Positions 16,113 to 23,658 of a stretch of DNA of 64,000 nt are shown here, piece after piece. The position numbers were made by a program, and so were the translations under genes. The stretch's first letter is position 1. Each line of letters begins with the position of its first letter. The DNA comes from Streptomyces tendae. GTDB lineage: Bacteria; Actinomycetota; Actinomycetes; Streptomycetales; Streptomycetaceae. The notes beneath the pieces are model-generated. The model was given only the letters and a program-made list of their open reading frames with translations, made no database searches and was not told the DNA's origin. The stretch is taken from the NCBI RefSeq assembly GCF_008632955.1, contig NZ_CP043959.1:5146001-5210000 (forward strand), given 5' to 3'.

Positions 16113-16364
16113 TCAGCCCTGGGCGCGGGCCGGCTCGCGGTCGCCGGTCATCTCGTGCACCGGGTGGTGGCTCTTCGGCTGGCCCATGCCCATCGCGCGC
16201 ATGACGGCGCCGACGACGCCACCGAGGAGGACGACACCCAGTCCGGCCCAGAAGCCCACGGGCTGGTCCATCACCATGAACGCGCCCGCGGCGCAGAAAC
16301 CGATGAAGGCGATGATGACACCGGTCCAGGCGGCCGGGGTGTGACCGTGGCTGCTGCCCGCCAT
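16113..16364 (-). CDS. HGxxPAAW-motif small membrane protein
   Basis: An 83-residue protein with the family-naming motif HGHTPAAW at residues 6-13, then two hydrophobic segments separated by MDQPVGFWAG, and a polar tail. A GAGGAGC ribosome site supports the ATG at 16364. The family is restricted to actinobacteria and repeatedly found beside trp genes. Its role is unknown. It is separated from the upstream gene by a long hairpin, so it may have its own promoter. Confidence 0.88.
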   Translation of the reverse strand: MAGSSHGHTPAAWTGVIIAFIGFCAAGAFMVMDQPVGFWAGLGVVLLGGVVGAVMRAMGMGQPKSHHPVHEMTGDREPARAQG

Positions 16365-16475
16365 TGCTTGCTCCTCGTTGCCGTGTGCGTGGGTGAGCGG
16401 GACGCTCGTCCCCATTGTCCCGCACACGCCCGGCCGTCGTGCGCCGGGGGTCGGGCGGGCGGGGGCGCGTGTCCC

Positions 16476-16549
16476 AGGGCCTGTCCGACCGTTTCCGTCT
16501 GCTGCGTGCACGGCGTCGCGCAGCAGACGGAAAGTGTCGGACAGGCCCT
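16476..16549. repeat. Long inverted repeat overlapping a stop codon
   Basis: Two 31-base arms (16476-16506 and 16519-16549), complementary except at two positions, flank a 12-base loop. The right arm ends inside the stop codon of the upstream membrane-protein gene, so that transcript would end in a very strong hairpin. It probably separates hisI-trpE-membrane protein from the downstream unit. Confidence 0.85.
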
Positions 16550-17180
16550 ACGAGCCGGTCGGGTCCTCGCCCCGGTCGAGGGCCTTCCAGAGGTCCTCGG
16601 GGCGGTCCGGGTCGGCCGGGGCGGCCGCCCGGCGGGGGCGGGGGGCGCCACCGCGCTCGTAGCGCCCGGACATGGCGGGCCACAGGCGCCCGTAGCGGAG
16701 CGCGAGCAGACCGGCGACCAGCAGCAGCAGTCCGCCGACGGCGGCCACGTACGGCCAGGCGGTGTGCGAGAGGGCGCCGACGGTCGCCGACGTGTCCCCG
16801 GACGCCTCGGCGGCCTTCGCGTCGAGCGCCGAGGCGTCGGACGCCCCGAGCAGCGCGGCGGCGACGGTGCCGGCTCCGGAGAGGGCGAGCACCGCGGCGA
16901 CGGCCAGCCGGCCGGCCCGGCGTACGGCGAAGACGGCGACGAGGGCGGCGAGCCCCACGACGGCGAGGGCGGCGGGCACGCCGGTGACGTCGCTGCCCTT
17001 CGCGGTCAGCGGGAACGCGCCGCCGGCCACCGTCGCGGTGCCTTCCGACCACTGCTGCCGGGTGGCGAGCAGGGCCACGGCCGCGCCCAGGGCGCCGCTC
17101 AGCAGGGCCACGGCGAGGCTGGTGCGGCCGGCCCGGGCGGGGCCGGCGGGCTCGGAACGGGGGGTAGGTACGGCAGTCAC
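16548..17180 (-). CDS. Trp-biosynthesis-associated membrane protein (TIGR02234 type)
   Basis: A 210-residue protein with four predicted membrane segments, TRQQW near the first extracytoplasmic loop, and a basic/acidic cytoplasmic tail. It matches the actinobacterial family named for its place next to trpE. Its biochemical role is unknown. I start it at GTG 17180 (MTAVPTPRSEP); an upstream in-frame GTG is possible because neither has a strong ribosome site. It lies 58 bases after trpE. Confidence 0.82.
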   Translation of the reverse strand: MTAVPTPRSEPAGPARAGRTSLAVALLSGALGAAVALLATRQQWSEGTATVAGGAFPLTAKGSDVTGVPAALAVVGLAALVAVFAVRRAGRLAVAAVLALSGAGTVAAALLGASDASALDAKAAEASGDTSATVGALSHTAWPYVAAVGGLLLLVAGLLALRYGRLWPAMSGRYERGGAPRPRRAAAPADPDRPEDLWKALDRGEDPTGS

Positions 17181-17238
17181 GTCAACCACTATCGCCTGAA
17201 CCCCAACCGTTACGGCATCCGGGGTGGGGTGGCGGCCG

Positions 17239-18756
17239 TCACCCCAGCCGGTTCGCGGTGTGGACGGCGCGCAGGACCGCGGCCGCCTTGTTGCGGCACT
17301 CGGTGTCCTCGGCGACCGGGTCGGAGTCGGCCACGATGCCCGCGCCGGCCTGCACGTACGCGGTGCCGTCACGCAGCAGCGCGGTGCGGATGGCGATGGC
17401 CGTGTCGGAGTCCCCGGCGAAGTCGAGGTAGCCGACGCAGCCGCCGTACAGACCGCGCCGGGAGGGTTCGAGTTCGTCGATGATCTGCAGGGCGCGGGGC
17501 TTGGGCGCGCCGGAGAGCGTGCCGGCCGGGAAGCAGGCGGTGAGCACGTCGAAGGCGGTGCGGTCCGGGGCGACCCGGCCGGTGACCGTGGAGACGATGT
17601 GCATCACGTGCGAGTACCGCTCGATCGACATGAAGTCGACGACCTCGACGGAGCCGGGTTCGCAGACCCGTCCGAGGTCGTTGCGCCCGAGGTCGACGAG
17701 CATCAGGTGCTCGGCGCGCTCCTTGGGGTCGGCGAGCAGGTCGTCGGCGAGCGCCTGGTCCTCCTGGGGGGTGGTGCCGCGGTGCCGGGTGCCGGCGATG
17801 GGGTGGACCATGGCCTGCCCGTCCTCGACCTTCACCAGCGCCTCGGGGGACGAGCCGGCCACGTCGAAGCCGTCGAACCGGAACAGGTACATGTACGGCG
17901 AGGGGTTGGTGGCCCGCAGCACCCGGTAGACGTCCAGGGCGCTGGCCGTGCAGGGGGTCTCGAACCGCTGGGAGGGGACGACCTGGAAGGCTTCGCCCGC
18001 GCGGATGCGTTCCTTCACGTCCTCGACGGCCGCCCGGAAGTCGGGGCCGCCCCACAGGGCGGTGTACTCGGGCAGCTCGGACGGGGGCAGGACCGCCGGG
18101 GGCTGCGCCACCGCGCGGGTGAGGTCGGCCTCCATGGCGTCCAGGCGGGCGACGGCGTCGGCGTAGGCCTCGTCGACGCCGGTCTCCAGGTCGTTGTGGT
18201 TGATCGCGTTGGCGATCAGCCAGACCGACCCCTCCCAGTGGTCCATCACGGCGAGGTCGCTGGTGAGCAGCATGGTCAGCTCGGGGAGCTTCAGATCGTC
18301 CCGCTCGCCGGGGCCGACCTTCTCCAGGCGGCGCACGATGTCGTAGCCGAGGTAGCCGACCATGCCGCCGGTGAAGGGTGGCAGGCCGAGGTCCTGGGCG
18401 AGGTCGCGCGGGGTGTGCAGGGTCTGCAGGGTGGCCCGCAGCGCGGCGAGCGGGTCGCCGTCGACGGGCACGCCGACCGGCGGGGTGCCCTCCCAGTGCG
18501 CCTGCCCGTCGCGCTCGGTGAGGGTGGCGGCGGACCGGACGCCGACGAAGGAGTACCGGGACCAGGCGCGCCCTCCCCCAGTGCTGAACGCCTGGGAGGT
18601 GCCCCCACCGGCGGACTCCAGCAGGAAGGTGCCGGGGCGTTCGGCGGCGAGCTTGCGGTAGAGCGCGACCGGGGTGTCGCCGTCGGCGAGGAGCTTGCGG
18701 GTGACCGGGATGACCCGGCGGTCGGTGGCGAGCTTGCGGAACGTCTCGAGGTCCAT
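17239..18756 (-). CDS. trpE: Anthranilate synthase component I
   Basis: A 505-residue chorismate-utilising enzyme making anthranilate, with glutamine amidotransferase TrpG encoded elsewhere. PIAGTRHRG, LMLVDLGRNDLGRV, SGAPKPRA and RRGLYGGCVGYLDF are signature segments. The N-terminal feedback-site region LLESA...SRYSF is interrupted. About 13 residues (GGGTSQAFSTGGG) lie between ESA and AWSRYSF, encoded by a GC-rich repeat listed separately. That segment sits next to the tryptophan-binding motif, so feedback inhibition could be altered. The ATG is 11 bases after the hisI stop, so it is probably cotranscribed with a histidine gene. Confidence 0.96.
   Translation of the reverse strand: MDLETFRKLATDRRVIPVTRKLLADGDTPVALYRKLAAERPGTFLLESAGGGTSQAFSTGGGRAWSRYSFVGVRSAATLTERDGQAHWEGTPPVGVPVDGDPLAALRATLQTLHTPRDLAQDLGLPPFTGGMVGYLGYDIVRRLEKVGPGERDDLKLPELTMLLTSDLAVMDHWEGSVWLIANAINHNDLETGVDEAYADAVARLDAMEADLTRAVAQPPAVLPPSELPEYTALWGGPDFRAAVEDVKERIRAGEAFQVVPSQRFETPCTASALDVYRVLRATNPSPYMYLFRFDGFDVAGSSPEALVKVEDGQAMVHPIAGTRHRGTTPQEDQALADDLLADPKERAEHLMLVDLGRNDLGRVCEPGSVEVVDFMSIERYSHVMHIVSTVTGRVAPDRTAFDVLTACFPAGTLSGAPKPRALQIIDELEPSRRGLYGGCVGYLDFAGDSDTAIAIRTALLRDGTAYVQAGAGIVADSDPVAEDTECRNKAAAVLRAVHTANRLG
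18571..18608. repeat. GC-rich palindromic repeat inserted in frame in trpE
   Basis: The stretch begins CCCTCCCCCAGTGCTGAACG and ends TGGGAGGTGCCCCCACC. It has the look of a dispersed streptomycete repeat of the GGGGGCACC...GGGGGAGG type normally found between genes. Here it lies inside trpE, a multiple of three in effect, and adds a Gly/Ser-rich loop. Family assignment is from recall of such repeats. Confidence 0.6.
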
Positions 18757-18767
18757 GGCGGCAGACC

Positions 18768-19211
18768 CTACTGATCCGCGGCGGGCGCGCCGGTACCGGC
18801 GTCCTTCAGCAGGACGTCGGCGTCGAAGCAGGTGCGGTCGCCGGTGTGGCAGGCGGCGCCCACCTGGTCGACCTTGACCAGCACGGTGTCCGCGTCGCAG
18901 TCCAGGGCGACCGACTTCACCCACTGGAAGTGTCCGGAGGTGTCGCCCTTGACCCAGTACTCCTGGCGGCTGCGCGACCAGTAGGTGCAGCGGCCGGTGG
19001 TGAGGGTGCGGTGCAGCGCCTCGTCGTCCATCCAGCCCAGCATCAGCACCTCTCCGGTGTCGTACTGCTGGGCGATGGCGGGCAGGAGGCCGTCGGGGGT
19101 GCGCTTGAGGCGCGCGGCGATCTCCGGGTCGAGGCGGCTGGGCGGAGCGCTGTGGCGCGAAGCGCCTCCTTGAGGGGCGGTGGCCGGGCGGCGGGCGGGC
19201 TGGCTGGTCAT
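18768..19211 (-). CDS. hisI: Phosphoribosyl-AMP cyclohydrolase
   Basis: A 147-residue enzyme of histidine biosynthesis that opens the adenine ring of phosphoribosyl-AMP. EVLMLGWMDDEAL, YWSRSRQEYW, KGDTSG, DCDADTVL and ACHTGDRTCF provide the Mg- and Zn-binding residues. A 30-residue Pro/Ala/Arg-rich N-terminal extension precedes the domain. Two in-frame ATGs (19220 and 19211) are possible and neither has a clear ribosome site. HisE is not fused. It is directly followed by trpE. Confidence 0.96.
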   Translation of the reverse strand: MTSQPARRPATAPQGGASRHSAPPSRLDPEIAARLKRTPDGLLPAIAQQYDTGEVLMLGWMDDEALHRTLTTGRCTYWSRSRQEYWVKGDTSGHFQWVKSVALDCDADTVLVKVDQVGAACHTGDRTCFDADVLLKDAGTGAPAADQ

Positions 19212-19258
19212 GGGAACCATTGTGCCGCCCGCCCCCGGTCCCCCTGCGCGGTCGTCCA

Positions 19259-19288
19259 CTGTCCGGACGTGACGGCCCGCCGTAGGCT
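19259..19288 (+). promoter_or_regulatory. Candidate leaderless promoter
   Basis: TAGGCT at 19283-19288 is seven bases before the ATG at 19296, with CTGTCC at 19259-19264 as a possible -35 element. Transcription would start at or next to the start codon. No ribosome-binding site is visible, which fits a leaderless mRNA. Confidence 0.55.
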
Positions 19289-19295
19289 GGCTGGC

Positions 19296-19931
19296 ATGTC
19301 GACCCATGCCAAGCGTGAACGACTCCTCCTGGCCGACCTGCTGGAGACCGCGGGCCCCGAGGCCCCCACCCTCTGCGAGGGCTGGACCACCCGGGACCTG
19401 GCCGCCCACGTGGTGGTGCGCGAGCGCCGCCCGGACGCGGCGGGCGGTCTGCTGGTGAAGCAGCTGGCGTCGCGTCTGGAGCGGGTGACGGCGGAGTTCC
19501 TGGCGAAGCCGTACGACGAGCTGATCGGGCTGATCCGCACCGGCCCGCCGCGCTTCTCGCCCTTCTCGCTCAAGCAGGTCGACGAGATGTCGAACGTGAT
19601 CGAGTTCTACGTCCACGCCGAGGACGTGCGCCGGGCCCAGCCGGACTGGACCCCGCGCGAGCTGGACCGGGTGTTCCAGGACGCCCTGTGGTCGCGGCTC
19701 GAGCGGTCGGCCCGGCTGATGGGCCGCGGGGTGCCGACCGGCCTGGTGCTGCGCCGCCCGGACGGCCAGACGGCGGTGGCGCGCCGCGGGACGCCGGTGG
19801 TGACGGTGACCGGACAGCCGAGCGAGCTGGTGATGTTCGCGTACGGCCGGCAGAGCGCGGCGAAGGTCGAGCTGGACGGCGACGAGAACGCGATCGCCGA
19901 GCTGCGCGCCTCGAAACAGCTCGGCATCTGA
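19296..19931 (+). CDS. TIGR03085-type metal-binding protein (DinB/mycothiol-dependent isomerase fold)
   Basis: A 211-residue protein of the TIGR03085 group, related to mycothiol-dependent maleylpyruvate isomerases and DinB proteins. The helical-bundle start GWTTRDLAAHVVVRERR carries one metal-ligand histidine, and IEFYVHAEDVRRAQPDW holds another. The C-terminal half resembles a sterol-carrier-like domain. The substrate is unknown. It is followed 23 bases later by a VOC-family gene on the same strand; the pair is isolated within his/trp genes on the other strand. Confidence 0.82.
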   Translation: MSTHAKRERLLLADLLETAGPEAPTLCEGWTTRDLAAHVVVRERRPDAAGGLLVKQLASRLERVTAEFLAKPYDELIGLIRTGPPRFSPFSLKQVDEMSNVIEFYVHAEDVRRAQPDWTPRELDRVFQDALWSRLERSARLMGRGVPTGLVLRRPDGQTAVARRGTPVVTVTGQPSELVMFAYGRQSAAKVELDGDENAIAELRASKQLGI

Positions 19932-19954
19932 TCCGCTCCGGAAAGGCACAGCTC

Positions 19955-20353
19955 GTGATCAAGGTCGTCATGACGAGTGTGTACGTCGAGGACGTGGCGA
20001 AGGCGCACGCCTTCTACACCCAGGTCCTCGGCTTCGAGACCCGCACCCATGTGGACCCGGGCGGGGGCTCGCCGTTCGTCACCGTGGGGGCACGCGAGGG
20101 TGCCCAGCCCGAGCTGGAGCTGCTCCTCGAACCGGGCGACGGGCCGATCGCGGAGCCCTACCGCCGCTCGGTGCGGGAGGCGGGGCTGCCGGCGATCGTG
20201 TTCTCGGTGGACGACCTCCGCGCGGAGTTCGAGCGGCTGCGCGGGGAGGGCGTCCACTTCGTGCGGGACCCCGAGAAGCAGGGCCCGGTGCTGACCGCGC
20301 TCCTGGACGACACGGTCGGCAACCTGATCCAGCTCACCCAGAAGCTGGGCTGA
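19955..20353 (+). CDS. VOC-family (glyoxalase/bleomycin-resistance fold) protein
   Basis: A 132-residue VOC-superfamily protein. The GTG start follows GGAAAGG. VYVEDVAKAHAFYTQVLGF is the first beta-alpha-beta module and DDLRAEFERLRGEGVHF the second. The closing DDTVGNLIQL contains the usual final beta strand, where the family metal ligand sits. Members include dioxygenases and glyoxalases, and the activity here cannot be assigned. Its stop is three bases from the convergent hisF stop. Confidence 0.87.
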   Translation: MIKVVMTSVYVEDVAKAHAFYTQVLGFETRTHVDPGGGSPFVTVGAREGAQPELELLLEPGDGPIAEPYRRSVREAGLPAIVFSVDDLRAEFERLRGEGVHFVRDPEKQGPVLTALLDDTVGNLIQLTQKLG

Positions 20354-20356
20354 GTC

Positions 20357-21112
20357 TCAGCGCACCGGGTGGCCGGCGTCCTTGAGGGTCTGCTTGACCT
20401 CGCCGATGCGCAGGTCGCCGAAGTGGAACACCGAGGCGGCCAGGACCGCGTCCGCGCCGGCGGCGACCGCGGGCGGGAAGTCGCCGAGCCGGCCCGCGCC
20501 GCCGGAGGCGATGACGGGCACGGTGACGTGCTTGCGGACGGCGGCGATCATTTCCAGGTCGTAGCCGTCCTTGGTGCCGTCGGCGTCCATGGAGTTGAGC
20601 AGGATCTCCCCGGCGCCCAGCTCGGCGGCGCGGTGCGCCCACTCCACGGCGTCGATGCCGGTGCCGCGGCGGCCGCCGTGCGTGGTGACCTCGAAGGACC
20701 CGCCGTCGGTGCGCCGGGCGTCGACCGAGAGGACGAGCACCTGCCTGCCGAACCGCTCGGCGATCTCACGGATGAGGTCGGGGCGGGCGATGGCGGCCGT
20801 GTTGACGCCGACCTTGTCGGCACCGGCGCGCAGCAGCTTGTCGACGTCCTCGGCGGTGCGCACGCCGCCGCCCACGGTGAGCGGGATGAACACCTGCTCG
20901 GCGGTGCGGCGGACCACGTCGTAGGTGGTCTCGCGGTTGCCCGAGGAGGCGGTGATGTCGAGGAACGTCAGCTCGTCGGCGCCCTCGGCGTCGTACACCT
21001 TGGCCATCTCGACGGGGTCGCCCGCGTCGCGCAGGTTCTGGAAGTTGACGCCCTTGACGACCCGGCCGCCGTCCACGTCCAGGCAGGGGATGACTCGGAC
21101 CGCCAGGGTCAT
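20357..21112 (-). CDS. hisF: Imidazole glycerol phosphate synthase cyclase subunit
   Basis: A 251-residue TIM-barrel that uses ammonia from HisH to form imidazole glycerol phosphate and AICAR. VIPCLDVDGGRVVKG holds the first catalytic Asp, and NTAAIARPDL, ASGGAGRLGDF and AASVFHF are family motifs. The start overlaps the ridA stop by four bases (ATGA). It is the last gene of the hisD-to-hisF unit. Confidence 0.98.
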   Translation of the reverse strand: MTLAVRVIPCLDVDGGRVVKGVNFQNLRDAGDPVEMAKVYDAEGADELTFLDITASSGNRETTYDVVRRTAEQVFIPLTVGGGVRTAEDVDKLLRAGADKVGVNTAAIARPDLIREIAERFGRQVLVLSVDARRTDGGSFEVTTHGGRRGTGIDAVEWAHRAAELGAGEILLNSMDADGTKDGYDLEMIAAVRKHVTVPVIASGGAGRLGDFPPAVAAGADAVLAASVFHFGDLRIGEVKQTLKDAGHPVR

Positions 21113-21513
21113 GAATCCACGGCTCCTCTGAATGCTTCGAGTTCCACTGAGACCAGTACGCGCGAGTCGACGAAGCCCTCGACCACCAGCAGCGTGGTGA
21201 CCGGGCGGACGGCGTCGAACAGCTCCTTGTGCGCGCGGCAGGCCGCGTCGACGTCCCGCGCGTGGGCGAGGTGGAGGCGGGTGCGGACCACGGACCCCAC
21301 GCCGAGCCCGAACTCCCCGATCGCCTCCAGCGCGCTGGTGAAGGCCACCTTGGCCTGTTCGTACGGGTCGCCCTCGCCGTACAGGACCTCACCCCGGAAC
21401 GCGGTGGTGCCCGCCACCATGACGAGGTCGCCCGCCGCCACGGCGCGCGCGGAGCCGAGGGTCTCCTCCCAGGGATTCCCGCTCTGCACTCGCCGCACGG
21501 CTTCGGACGTCAT
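21109..21513 (-). CDS. RidA/YjgF-type enamine/imine deaminase
   Basis: A 134-residue Rid-family protein. GNPWEETLGSARAVAAGDLV, YEQAKVAFTSALEAIGEFG and VRTRLHL place it in the family, with the conserved Arg of the active site. Relatives release ammonia from reactive enamines. It is embedded in the his operon, overlapping hisF by four bases and following priA after 16 bases, which suggests a role tied to amino-acid synthesis. That role is inference. Confidence 0.88.
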   Translation of the reverse strand: MTSEAVRRVQSGNPWEETLGSARAVAAGDLVMVAGTTAFRGEVLYGEGDPYEQAKVAFTSALEAIGEFGLGVGSVVRTRLHLAHARDVDAACRAHKELFDAVRPVTTLLVVEGFVDSRVLVSVELEAFRGAVDS

Positions 21514-21529
21514 CGGGCTGTGTCCTTGT

Positions 21530-22252
21530 TCAAGACGTGGCCTCCAGTGCCTCTTCCAGGGTGAACGCCTTGGCGTACAGGGCCTTCCCGACGATGGAGC
21601 CCTCGACACCGAGCGGGACCAGCTCGGCGATCGCGCGCAGGTCGTCCAGCGAGGACACCCCGCCGGAGGCGACCACGGGGCGGTCGGTGGCGGCGCAGAC
21701 GTTCCGCAGCAGCTCCAGGCTGGGGCCCTGCAGGGTGCCGTCCTTGGCGATGTCGGTGACGACGTAGCGGGCGCAGCCCTCCTTGTTGAGGCGCTCCAGC
21801 GTCTCGTAGAGGTCGCCGCCGTCGCGGGTCCAGCCGCGGCCGCGCAGGGTGGTGCCGCGCACGTCGAGGCCGACGGCGATCTTGTCGCCGTGCTCGGCGA
21901 TGACCTTGGCGACCCACTCGGGGGTCTCCAGGGCGGCGGTGCCGAGGTTGACGCGGGTGCAGCCGGTGGCGAGGGCGGCGGCGAGGGTGTCGTCGTCGCG
22001 GATGCCCCCGGACAGCTCCACCTTGATGTCCATCGCCCCGGTCACCTCCGCGATCAGCGCGCGGTTGTCGCCGGTGCCGAACGCGGCGTCCAGGTCGACC
22101 AGGTGCAGCCACTCGGCGCCGGAGCGCTGCCAGGCGAGCGCGGCCTCCAGCGGCGAGCCGTACGAGGTCTCCGTGCCGGACTCGCCGTGCACGAGGCGGA
22201 CGGCCTGGCCGTCGCGGACGTCGACGGCGGGGAGCAGTTCGAGCTTGGCCAT
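21530..22252 (-). CDS. priA: Bifunctional phosphoribosyl isomerase A (HisA/TrpF)
   Basis: A 240-residue TIM-barrel isomerase. In streptomycetes and mycobacteria PriA does both the HisA step and the TrpF step, and no separate trpF exists. Motifs: LLPAVDVRDGQAVRLVHG (first catalytic Asp), ELSGGIRDD, GLDVRG, VVTDIAKDGTLQGP (second Asp) and ASGGVSSLDD. Start ATG 22252 gives the family's usual 240 residues. The adjacent trp and his genes fit this shared role. Dual activity is from family knowledge, not from the sequence alone. Confidence 0.95.
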   Translation of the reverse strand: MAKLELLPAVDVRDGQAVRLVHGESGTETSYGSPLEAALAWQRSGAEWLHLVDLDAAFGTGDNRALIAEVTGAMDIKVELSGGIRDDDTLAAALATGCTRVNLGTAALETPEWVAKVIAEHGDKIAVGLDVRGTTLRGRGWTRDGGDLYETLERLNKEGCARYVVTDIAKDGTLQGPSLELLRNVCAATDRPVVASGGVSSLDDLRAIAELVPLGVEGSIVGKALYAKAFTLEEALEATS

Positions 22253-22256
22253 GTCT

Positions 22257-22898
22257 CTACAGGGTTCCGATCCAGTTGGTGAGGAGCTGGGCACCGGCGT
22301 CGCCGGACTTCTCGGGGTGGAACTGGGTGGCCCACAGGGCGCCGTTCTCCACGGCGGCCACGAAGGGCTTGCCGTGGGTGGTCCAGGTGACGAGCGGGGC
22401 GCGCATCGCGGGATTCTCCACCTGGAGCGTCCAGTCGTGGACGGCGTAGGAGTGCACGAAGTAGAAGCGCGCGTCCGCGTCCAGGCCGGCGAACAACTCG
22501 GAGCCGGCCGGTGCGTCGACGGTGTTCCAGCCCATGTGCGGCACGACGTCGGCCTGGAGCGGTTCGACCGAGCCCGGCCACTCGTCGAGGCCCTCGGCCT
22601 CGACGCCGTGCTCGATGCCGCGGGCGAAGAGGATCTGCATGCCGACGCAGATGCCCATCACCGGGCGGCCGCCGGCGAGCCGGCGGTCGACGATCCAGTC
22701 GCCGCGGGCCTCCTTGAGGCCCTTCATGCAGGCGGCGAAGGCGCCGACGCCGGGCACCAGCAGGCCGTCGGCGTTCATCGCCTTGTCGAAGTCGCGCGTT
22801 ATCTCGACGTCGGCCCCGGTGCGCGCGAGGGCGCGCTCGGCGGAGCGAACGTTGCCGAAGCCGTAGTCGAAGACCACGACCTTCTTGGTGGTGCTCAA
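22257..22898 (-). CDS. hisH: Imidazole glycerol phosphate synthase, glutamine amidotransferase subunit
   Basis: A 213-residue class I amidotransferase supplying ammonia to HisF. The nucleophile Cys is in MGICVGMQ, and the His and Glu of the triad are in TQFHPEKSG. The start is a rare TTG at 22898. A strong GGAGGTG lies seven bases upstream, formed from the end of the preceding small gene, and no ATG or GTG fits that spacing. The TTG may keep HisH output low or coupled to the upstream peptide. Confidence 0.96.
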   Translation of the reverse strand: MSTTKKVVVFDYGFGNVRSAERALARTGADVEITRDFDKAMNADGLLVPGVGAFAACMKGLKEARGDWIVDRRLAGGRPVMGICVGMQILFARGIEHGVEAEGLDEWPGSVEPLQADVVPHMGWNTVDAPAGSELFAGLDADARFYFVHSYAVHDWTLQVENPAMRAPLVTWTTHGKPFVAAVENGALWATQFHPEKSGDAGAQLLTNWIGTL

Positions 22899-22902
22899 GG
22901 GC

Positions 22903-23061
22903 TCACACCTCCAGTTGCAGCAGGCCCGTGAAGAGGCACAGCGCGGCGCCCACGGACATCAGCACGATCAGGCTCGTCGGCATCTTCTGCTTGACGAAGG
23001 AGATGATCCCGCCGACGAAGAACAGGCCGACGACGATCAGGACGGTGGACAGTCCGTTCAT
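22903..23061 (-). CDS. Small two-helix membrane protein in the his operon
   Basis: A 52-residue protein starting MNGLSTVLIVVGLFFVGG and ending LCLFTGLLQLEV. It has two hydrophobic segments separated by a short basic KQKMPTS loop. It fills the gap between hisB (stop four bases before) and hisH exactly, and its last codons form the hisH ribosome site, so it is very likely translated. I do not recognise a characterised family. Similar small membrane proteins are, as far as I recall, found here in other streptomycetes. Function unknown. Confidence 0.82.
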   Translation of the reverse strand: MNGLSTVLIVVGLFFVGGIISFVKQKMPTSLIVLMSVGAALCLFTGLLQLEV

Positions 23062-23064
23062 GGT

Positions 23065-23658
23065 CTACAGGGCGCCCTTCGTGGAGGGCAGGATGCCGGC
23101 CGCGCGCGGGTCGCGCTCGGACGCGTAACGCAGGGCCCGGGCGAGGGCCTTGAACTGGCACTCCACGATGTGGTGGGCGTTGCGCCCGTAGGGCACGTGC
23201 ACGTGCAGCGCGATCTGCGCCTGGGCGACGAAGGACTCCAGGATGTGCCGGGTCATCGTCACGTCGTACTCGCCGATCATCGGCGCCATGTTCTCGGGCT
23301 CGGTGTGCACGAGGTAGGGGCGGCCGGACAGGTCGACGGTGACCTGGGCGAGGGACTCGTCCAGCGGGACCGTGCAGTTGCCGAAGCGGTAGATGCCCAC
23401 CTTGTCGCCCAGCGCCTGCTTGAAGGCGGCGCCGAGCGCGAGGGCGGTGTCCTCGATGGTGTGGTGGGAGTCGATGTGCAGGTCGCCCTCGGTCTTCACG
23501 GTCAGGTCGAACAGACCGTGCCGGCCGAGCTGGTCGAGCATGTGGTCGTAGAAGCCGACCCCGGTGGAGATCTCCGTCCTTCCGGTCCCGTCGAGTTCGA
23601 TCTCGACGAGGACGGACGTCTCCTTGGTCGTGCGTTCCACGCGTCCTACGCGGCTCAT
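23065..23658 (-). CDS. hisB: Imidazoleglycerol-phosphate dehydratase
   Basis: A 197-residue Mn-dependent dehydratase acting after HisHF. The two metal-binding HHTIED and NAHHIVE motifs and the GVGFYDHMLDQLGRHG segment are present. It is monofunctional, with no phosphatase domain. Start at ATG 23658 overlaps the hisC stop (ATGA). Confidence 0.98.
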   Translation of the reverse strand: MSRVGRVERTTKETSVLVEIELDGTGRTEISTGVGFYDHMLDQLGRHGLFDLTVKTEGDLHIDSHHTIEDTALALGAAFKQALGDKVGIYRFGNCTVPLDESLAQVTVDLSGRPYLVHTEPENMAPMIGEYDVTMTRHILESFVAQAQIALHVHVPYGRNAHHIVECQFKALARALRYASERDPRAAGILPSTKGAL

